Source: Candidatus Fermentibacterota bacterium
GTDB taxonomy: Bacteria; Fermentibacterota; Fermentibacteria; Fermentibacterales; Fermentibacteraceae
DNA length: 10,221 bases
Assembly: GCA_022703195.1 (NCBI GenBank)
Contig: JAKLEF010000046.1
Location: forward strand, 1 to 10,221
Reading direction: 5' to 3'
A model generated the notes under the pieces. It saw only the letters and a list, made by a program, of their open reading frames with translations. It was not told the origin of the DNA and did not search any database. Below are positions 5,352 to 10,221 of this stretch, one piece after another. How positions within the stretch are numbered: position 1 is the first letter of the stretch; each line of letters opens with the position of its first letter. A program made the position numbers and the translations under genes.

Positions 5352-6848
5352 ATGGGCAGGCTCGCGTCTCTCGTTCTCACGCTCCTGGCCGCTTCGGCGG
5401 CCCCGGGTGCGACTCTCGCACAGACGGAGTGGACCGGCTGCGGCGCCTTCGGTCCGGCCAGGGATTTCGGCTCCGGGTTCACATCCGCTGAAGGCGTCGA
5501 CTGGCTGGGGTCTCCGGGGGCCCTGACCCTCGACCGTGATCCCCTGGTCCATGGCGTCGATGTTATCCAGGGCGGCATCTCCTCCCTGGTGGCGGCCGAC
5601 ATGGACGGGGACGGCGACTGCGATCTCGCCGCGTGCGCCTTCCGGGGACGGATCGTCATCTACGAGAACACCGGAAGCGGCCTGACCTTCGTCGTCCATC
5701 CCGTCTTCACCCCCGAAGCCTTCGGTCCCGAGAGGATCGTCGCCTCCGACATCGATCGGGACGGCGACATGGACATCGCCGGCACTTCCCGGGGAGACGG
5801 CACGCTGGCCTGGTGGGAGAACGCCGGGGGGCTGCCGTGGATCAGGCACGATCTCGACCCGGGAGCGGGCACGCCCTTCCCTCTGGATGCGGGCGACATC
5901 GACTTGGACGGCTCGGACGAGATCCTCGCAGGCCTCGAGATGCCGGGGCGCCTCGTGATGATGGACCGTGACCCCGCAGATGCAGGATGGACAGCCACCG
6001 AGATCGACGGCGACCTGCCGTCGCCCCAGTGGATCGAGATCCTGCCTGATGGAGACCTGCTCGCCTCGTCCTTCTCCGATTCCACCGTCTATCTCTACTC
6101 GATCGACGGGGCGGGATGGGACCGTACGGCAGCCGCCCGCGCCCGCGGGCCTCTCTGCGCGATCCCGGCCGACATGGACGGAGACGGGGTCCCCGACCTG
6201 GTCTTCTGCTCCGCCTGGGACGACACCGTCTTCTGGAAGCCGCTGGCCGAAGGGGGCGCCTCCACCGTGATCTCGACCCTGACGATGGCCCCCGGCGGGC
6301 TCGCAGCGGCCGACGTCGACGGCGACGGGGACACCGATGTGGTCGTTTCTTCCGAGGCCGCGGGGGAGGTCGCGTGGTTCGCGAACTGCGGGGATGGAAG
6401 CCGCTTCGCCCCTCACTACGCCGCGCAGATCACGGGCTGTTCCTGCGTGTCGGCCGGCGACCTCGACGGCGACGGCCTTCCTGATGCTGCCGCGGGTTCG
6501 ATCGACGACGGATCGCTGATCTGGGCTGCGCTGGGCGAGTACGGGGAGACAGGGAGCCTCACCTCGTCGATCGTCCATCTCGGCCCCGATCCCGCATCCG
6601 CCAGCCTGTCGTGGGAGGGGGACGCGCCGCCCGGGACCTCGGTCCGGCTGTCGGTCAGGGTTTCCGCGGACAGGACACGGATGGGATCCTGGACGGAGGT
6701 CTCCGGCAGGGATGCGGACATCTCGCATCTCCTGTCGGATGGCGCCGTATTCCTGCAGTACAGGATCGAACTCGCATCGACTGACAGGAACTCGACTCCG
6801 AGGGTCGAATCGGTGACGCTCCTGACCGGGTCCGCGTTATCCCTGTAG
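5352..6848 (+). CDS. Secreted FG-GAP/VCBS repeat protein with calcium-binding loops
   Basis: The product has 498 residues. The ATG at 5352 follows GGAGG with a four-base spacer and opens with a signal peptide (hydrophobic 5-20, likely cleavage after ATLAQ, about residue 24). Six D-x-D-x-D-G-type loops mark a repeat propeller: DMDGDGDCD at 83-91, DIDRDGDMD at 133-141, DIDLDGSDE at 182-190, DMDGDGVPD at 274-282, DVDGDGDTD at 321-329 and DLDGDGLPD at 370-378. LPDGDLLAS at 231-239 may be a decayed seventh. After about 410 comes a beta-rich domain (SVRVSADRTRMGSW, then FLQYRIELAS) of a type often seen at the ends of surface proteins. No membrane anchor or clear sorting tail is visible. Such proteins usually work in adhesion or as lectin- or integrin-like scaffolds; the partner is unknown. 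Cysteines are frequent for a secreted protein (30, 90, 95, 269, 286, 346, 363, 365). It is separated from the reductase gene by a strong hairpin. Confidence 0.87.
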   Translation: MGRLASLVLTLLAASAAPGATLAQTEWTGCGAFGPARDFGSGFTSAEGVDWLGSPGALTLDRDPLVHGVDVIQGGISSLVAADMDGDGDCDLAACAFRGRIVIYENTGSGLTFVVHPVFTPEAFGPERIVASDIDRDGDMDIAGTSRGDGTLAWWENAGGLPWIRHDLDPGAGTPFPLDAGDIDLDGSDEILAGLEMPGRLVMMDRDPADAGWTATEIDGDLPSPQWIEILPDGDLLASSFSDSTVYLYSIDGAGWDRTAAARARGPLCAIPADMDGDGVPDLVFCSAWDDTVFWKPLAEGGASTVISTLTMAPGGLAAADVDGDGDTDVVVSSEAAGEVAWFANCGDGSRFAPHYAAQITGCSCVSAGDLDGDGLPDAAAGSIDDGSLIWAALGEYGETGSLTSSIVHLGPDPASASLSWEGDAPPGTSVRLSVRVSADRTRMGSWTEVSGRDADISHLLSDGAVFLQYRIELASTDRNSTPRVESVTLLTGSALSL

Positions 6849-6876
6849 GCGGTCTCTGCCCGACGCTCCCGGCCGC

Positions 6877-7680
6877 TCAGGGCTTTTCGGCCTTCAGGCT
6901 GAAGAGGAGCGGGATCCCGGCGAGTGCCTCCGGGAGCCTCCACATGCCGTCCTCCCCGCAGACCATGGCGGGCAGCGCCTTCCAGTGGATGAAGTCGAAC
7001 TCGTGCAGGAAGCGGATGGAGAGCCCGGCGTCGATGAGCGCCCCCGCGATGCGCGACAGAGGCCACTGGAACTCGAGCATCGGGTTCTTCGTGAGATAGC
7101 TGCCGTCCGCGTAGTCGGGGAAGTCGGCCGGCCACTCGACGGGACCGGACGGGAAGTATGCGTTCCTGACCCTGAGGCCGTCGGCCTCGTCGTCGAAGAC
7201 GTTCATGAACGGGTGCGACTCCATGATGTAGAAGGTCCCGCCCGGCGCAAGGTATCGCGCCACCAGCCGGCCCCACATGTCGATGTCCGAGATCCAGCAG
7301 AGCACGCCGATGGACGTGTAGACGATGTCGAAGGTCTCGTCGAGGACGCCCTGCAGGTCGAACAGTGGGGACTCGACGAATCGCGCCGGCAGGCCGGTGC
7401 GCGCCGACAGGTCGCGTGCGATCTCGAGCGACCTGCCGGAGAAGTCCACTCCGGTGACCGATGCGCCGAGCCTCGCGAGAGCGAGGGTATCCGTCCCGAT
7501 GTGGCACTGGAGATGCAGCAGGCGCTTCCCGCGGATGTCTCCGAGTTCGGCGACCTGGACCGGATCGAGGCGGTGCCCCCCCGAGAGGAGGGCGGACGTG
7601 TCGTAGGCCTGCCCGTGCACGGGGGCCACTTCGTCCCAGTGCCTGAGGTTCACCCGCTCGGCTTCGAAATCCCTCGCCAC
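6877..7680 (-). CDS. Class I SAM-dependent methyltransferase
   Basis: The product has 267 residues and a Rossmann-type methyltransferase core. Motif I is LLHLQCHIGTDTLALARLGA (54-73), followed by VTGVDFSGRSLEIAR with the ribose-binding acidic residue Asp79. Then come FDIVYTSIGVLCW (117-129) and LAPGGTFYIMESHP (144-157), matching motifs II and III. No membrane segment or extra domain is seen. The start is GTG at 7678-7680, with GGGGAGGG just upstream. The gene lies 37 bp after the EF-G stop on the same strand, so read-through from EF-G is likely. It converges with the FG-GAP gene, whose stop is 28 bp away; no clear terminator lies between them. The methyl acceptor is not identifiable; this subgroup is usually annotated only as a generic methyltransferase. 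Confidence 0.9.
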   Translation of the reverse strand: MARDFEAERVNLRHWDEVAPVHGQAYDTSALLSGGHRLDPVQVAELGDIRGKRLLHLQCHIGTDTLALARLGASVTGVDFSGRSLEIARDLSARTGLPARFVESPLFDLQGVLDETFDIVYTSIGVLCWISDIDMWGRLVARYLAPGGTFYIMESHPFMNVFDDEADGLRVRNAYFPSGPVEWPADFPDYADGSYLTKNPMLEFQWPLSRIAGALIDAGLSIRFLHEFDFIHWKALPAMVCGEDGMWRLPEALAGIPLLFSLKAEKP

Positions 7681-7717
7681 GGCTCCCTCCCCTTCCGGGC
7701 GTCGGCGCGTTCCGGCA

Positions 7718-9811
7718 TCAGGCCCTGGCGCGCCGCCTGCTCCTGAGCTCCTTCAGTATCTCCTCGGATACCTGCGAGGGAACCGCCTCGTAGCGCTCGA
7801 AGCGCATGGTGAAGGAGGCGCGGCCCTGGCTGGTGTTGCGCAGCTCGGTGGCGTATCCGAACATCTCCGCCAGCGGGATGTGCGCCTTCAGCACCTGCGC
7901 GTTGCCCTGCCTCCCCATCGAGGTGATGCTGCCGCGCTTGCTGTAGACGGTGCCGGCAACAGGCCCGGAGTATTCCTCGGGAGTCGTCACCGTGACGTCC
8001 ATGAGAGGCTCGAGGAGCTGTGGGGCGCCGTTCATGAACGCACGCTTGAAGCCCTCCGAGGCACATCTGCGGAAGGCCATGTCCGAGGAGTCGACCTCGT
8101 GGAAGGAGCCGTCGAGGAGGATGGCCTTGACTCCCACCACCGGGTGGTCGGCCATCACGCCGCGCTCCATCGCGTCGGCGATGCCCCTCTCGACAGAGGG
8201 GATGTACTCCCTCGGGATGCTCCCGCCCTGCACGCGGTTCTCGAATTCGAAGCCCCTCACCGAGGGCAGGGGCTCGAGCCTCATGACGACATGGGCGAAC
8301 TGCCCGCGGCCCCCGGTCTGCTTGACCAGCCTCTCGTCCACCTCGGCCGGGGTCGTGATCGTCTCCCGGTAGGCCACCCTGGGGGCCGAGGTGGCCACCT
8401 CGAGCCCGAACTCCCTCTTCAGCCGCTCGACGAGTATCTCCAGGTGCAGCTCTCCCATTCCCGAGATGATCGTCTCCGAAGTGTCGCGATCCATCGCCAC
8501 GGTGAAGGTCGGATCCTCGTCGGCGAGCTTCGCGAGTGCGTCGGATAGGCGCTCGCGCTCCGACGTCCGCCCGGGGGCCACGGCCATGCTGAGCACCGGG
8601 GCCGAGAACTCCATCGAGTCGAGGACGATCGGATCCTCCCGGGTGCAGATCGTGTCGCCGGTGCTCGTCTCGGATAGGCCGATCAGGGCGCCGATCTCGC
8701 CGGTGAAGAGGGCGTCGATGCTCTCCCGCTTGTCGGCGTGCATCCTGAGAATCCTGCCCGCGCGCTGCATGCAGTCCCGCGAGGAGTTGTAGACGTGCGA
8801 ACCGGCCAGGAGCGTTCCGGAGTATACCCGTACGTAGACGAGCTTCCCGACGTGCTTGTCCGTGACGACCTTGAATGCCAGGGCGGAGAGTCTGCCGGAA
8901 TCGTCCGGCACCCGCTCGGTTTCTCCGCCCCCGGGTGTGGTTCCGATTGTGGGGGGGAGGTCGAGGGGGCCGGGAAGATAGTCCACCACGGCATCGAGAA
9001 GCCTCTGCACTCCGATGTTCCGGTACGCACTGCCGCACAGCACCGGGCATATCGCACCCGAGCGGGTGCCGCGCCTCAGGGCCGCCTTGAGCTCATCGGA
9101 GGAGACGGCCTCTCCTGCGAAGTACTTGTCGAAGAGGTGCTCGTCCACCTCGCTGGCGTGCTCGACCAGGCTGTCGCGCCAGCGGGCGGCCTCGTCGGCC
9201 ATGTCGCCGGGTATGGAATCCTCGCGCCATGTCGTGCCGGAATCTTCGCGCCCGTAGTAGACGGCGCAGCCCTTCACCAGGTCGACGATGCCCCTGAAGG
9301 AGTCCTCGGAACCGATCGGGAGCACCACGGGGACCGCATTGGCCCCCAGATCCTCGCGCACGGCGCGGACGACGCCGTAGAAGTCGGCCCCGAGGCGGTC
9401 CATCTTGTTCACGAATGCGATCCTGGGGACGGAGTACTTCTCGGCCTGGCGCCAGACTGTCTCGGACTGGGGCTGGACCCCTCCCGCGGCGCAGAAGAGA
9501 GCCACGGCGCCGTCGAGTATCCTCAGGCTCCGCTCCACCTCTACCGTGAAATCGACGTGTCCCGGAGTATCGATCAGGTTCACCATGTGGCCGCGCCACT
9601 CGAATGTCGTTGCGGCGCTGGTGATGGTGATCCCGCGCTCCTGCTCCTGGTCCATCCAGTCCATCACGGCCCTGCCGTCGTGGACCTCGCCGAGGCGGTG
9701 CGTCTTGCCTGTGTAGAACAGCATGCGCTCGGACACCGTCGTCTTTCCGGCGTCGATATGGGCCATTATCCCAATGTTCCGCAGGTTTCCCAGCGGGAAC
9801 TCCCTCTTCAC
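7718..9811 (-). CDS. fusA: Translation elongation factor G
   Basis: The product has 697 residues, full length for EF-G, the GTPase that drives translocation and, with ribosome recycling factor, splits ribosomes. All GTPase motifs are intact: G1 AHIDAGKTT (17-25), G2 in RGITITSAATT (59-69), G3 DTPGH (81-85), G4 NKMD (135-138) and G5 near CGSA (259-262). Domain III has SGMGELHLEI (450-459). The domain IV tip DGSFHEVDSSDMAF (567-580) keeps the translocation histidine (His571). Domain V ends with the MFGYATELRNTSQGRASF block (650-667). The start is GTG at 9809-9811 with GGAGG five bases upstream. The gene is not in a str operon: no rpsL, rpsG or tuf is next to it. It may be the only copy, relocated, or a second EF-G paralogue; the motifs look like ordinary EF-G and do not settle this. 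Confidence 0.96.
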   Translation of the reverse strand: MKREFPLGNLRNIGIMAHIDAGKTTVSERMLFYTGKTHRLGEVHDGRAVMDWMDQEQERGITITSAATTFEWRGHMVNLIDTPGHVDFTVEVERSLRILDGAVALFCAAGGVQPQSETVWRQAEKYSVPRIAFVNKMDRLGADFYGVVRAVREDLGANAVPVVLPIGSEDSFRGIVDLVKGCAVYYGREDSGTTWREDSIPGDMADEAARWRDSLVEHASEVDEHLFDKYFAGEAVSSDELKAALRRGTRSGAICPVLCGSAYRNIGVQRLLDAVVDYLPGPLDLPPTIGTTPGGGETERVPDDSGRLSALAFKVVTDKHVGKLVYVRVYSGTLLAGSHVYNSSRDCMQRAGRILRMHADKRESIDALFTGEIGALIGLSETSTGDTICTREDPIVLDSMEFSAPVLSMAVAPGRTSERERLSDALAKLADEDPTFTVAMDRDTSETIISGMGELHLEILVERLKREFGLEVATSAPRVAYRETITTPAEVDERLVKQTGGRGQFAHVVMRLEPLPSVRGFEFENRVQGGSIPREYIPSVERGIADAMERGVMADHPVVGVKAILLDGSFHEVDSSDMAFRRCASEGFKRAFMNGAPQLLEPLMDVTVTTPEEYSGPVAGTVYSKRGSITSMGRQGNAQVLKAHIPLAEMFGYATELRNTSQGRASFTMRFERYEAVPSQVSEEILKELRSRRRARA

Positions 9812-9862
9812 GTCTTCCTCCGCATGTGGGACTGGAATGGAATCCTCGAGGCGAGAGGCGGC

Positions 9863-9868
9863 AATATA
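9863..9868 (-). promoter_or_regulatory. Candidate -10 box for EF-G
   Basis: Read leftward this is TATATT, five of six bases of a sigma-70 -10 box, in an otherwise GC-rich flank. It would give an untranslated leader of about 45 bases before the GTG at 9811. No convincing -35 box is found at the right spacing, and the inverted-repeat element lies immediately upstream. Confidence 0.22.
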
Positions 9869-9893
9869 GGGAATTCCCCCGTCAGGAGCTACC

Positions 9894-9928
9894 CGGGCGG
9901 TGTCAGAGGAAAAAACGTAAAGTACTCA
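9894..9928 (+). repeat. Left terminal inverted repeat, 35 bp
   Basis: This is the left arm of the palindromic element, identical to the reverse complement of 10066-10100. The match stops sharply on both sides (9893 and 9929 do not pair with their partners). Confidence 0.92.
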
Positions 9929-10065
9929 AAATCAGGTTATCGGACTATTCTGAAGATGCACTACCTATGCATTATGGATAAACATATTTTATTGCAGCAC
10001 ATATATTTCAGAATGGTATGTGCAATGTGATATTGCAAATGAACGCGATCATGCTGCTAAAAGCC

Positions 10066-10100
10066 TGAGTACTTTACGTTTTTTCCTCTGACACCGCCCG
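10066..10100 (-). repeat. Right terminal inverted repeat, 35 bp
   Basis: This is the right arm of the palindromic element, an exact inverted copy of 9894-9928. It ends 23 bp short of the PLP-enzyme stop codon. Confidence 0.92.
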
Positions 10101-10123
10101 AGGCACCGCATGGAGCGGGGGGG

Positions 10124-10221
10124 TCAGGGGATGCGGGCGAGCGCCTGGTCGAGATCGGCGATCAGGTCTCTGACGTCCTCGATCCCGACCGAGTAGCGGA
10201 CCAGGTCATCCATAATCCCCA
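10124..10221 (-). CDS. Cys/Met-metabolism PLP-dependent enzyme, C-terminal end only
   Basis: Only the last 31 codons and a TGA stop (10124-10126) are in the window; the gene continues beyond the right edge. The end reads GIMDDLVRYSVGIEDVRDLI followed by ADLDQALARIP. This is the characteristic C-terminus of the cystathionine gamma-synthase / cystathionine gamma-lyase / O-acetylhomoserine sulfhydrylase fold, where LVR-SVGIED contains the arginine that binds the substrate carboxylate. These enzymes interconvert Cys, Met and homocysteine precursors using pyridoxal phosphate. Which reaction this one performs cannot be decided from the tail. It is on the same strand as EF-G but is separated from it by the palindromic element. 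Confidence 0.88.
   Translation of the reverse strand, partial: GIMDDLVRYSVGIEDVRDLIADLDQALARIP

Larger units (their letters stand above)
9894..10100. mobile_element. MITE-like AT-rich element with perfect 35-bp terminal inverted repeats
   Basis: Bases 9894-9928 are the exact reverse complement of 10066-10100, 35 of 35 positions. Each arm runs from CGGGCGGTGTCAGAGG outside, through six A residues and ACGTAAAGTACTCA-like sequence, to the inside. The 137-bp interior is visibly AT-rich against the GC-rich surroundings and carries no plausible gene. It holds further small inverted repeats: 9947-9954 with 10007-10014, 9956-9960 with 9968-9972, and 9997-10003 with 10017-10023. The size, composition shift, long terminal repeats and lack of a transposase fit a non-autonomous miniature element. 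No clear target-site duplication flanks it, and the transposase family was not recognised. It lies between the PLP-enzyme stop and the EF-G gene and fills most of that gap. It could also act as a terminator or a structured RNA. Confidence 0.72.

Noticed and set aside
8738..10030. 430-codon plus-strand frame across EF-G and into the AT-rich element
   Set aside because: It is antisense to a certain EF-G gene, a common artefact of GC-rich coding DNA, with no domain pattern.
9885..10109. Target-site duplication around the palindromic element
   Set aside because: The bases flanking 9894 and 10100 were compared; only scattered matches appear, not a convincing direct repeat.
1..10221. CRISPR array, tRNA or rRNA genes
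   Set aside because: No regularly spaced direct repeats and no cloverleaf or rRNA-like sequence were seen on either strand.

Overview
The window is about 10.2 kb of GC-rich bacterial DNA with heavy use of the arginine codon AGG. It has short intergenic gaps, Shine-Dalgarno sequences in front of almost every gene, and two GTG starts on one strand. A double-cubane-cluster reductase points to an anaerobe or fermenter. A predicted outer-membrane barrel with a C-terminal Phe points to a Gram-negative (diderm) envelope. Calcium-loop FG-GAP proteins and short HExxH membrane proteins are common in uncultured FCB-group and related candidate phyla, which would fit, but no marker here fixes the taxonomy.

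Layout. The left edge (1-378, minus) is a response-regulator receiver domain that runs off the window. Diverging from it is a small membrane protein with an HEAGH motif (546-1280, plus). A 240-bp leader follows. It holds a strong Shine-Dalgarno, a possible 8-codon hydrophobic leader peptide, mutually exclusive stems and a terminator hairpin, so it looks like a transcription attenuator. It precedes a three-gene plus-strand set: an outer-membrane-type barrel (1521-2276), a sodium:solute symporter (2299-3903) and a double-cubane-cluster anaerobic reductase (3955-5232). A 19-bp hairpin at 5245-5288 separates this set from a secreted FG-GAP/VCBS repeat protein (5352-6848).

The right part is on the minus strand. 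From right to left it holds the last 31 codons of a Cys/Met-metabolism PLP enzyme (10124-10221), an AT-rich 207-bp element bounded by perfect 35-bp inverted repeats (9894-10100), elongation factor G (7718-9811) and a class I SAM methyltransferase (6877-7680). The methyltransferase converges on the FG-GAP gene with 28 bp between them.

How the genes may work together: barrel, symporter and reductase look like one cassette that brings a small solute across both membranes and reduces it in the cytoplasm. The substrate is unknown, and the ATP-dependent activator that such reductases need is not in the window. The attenuator-like leader would control the whole cassette. The most unusual items are this leader and the palindromic AT-rich element upstream of the EF-G gene.
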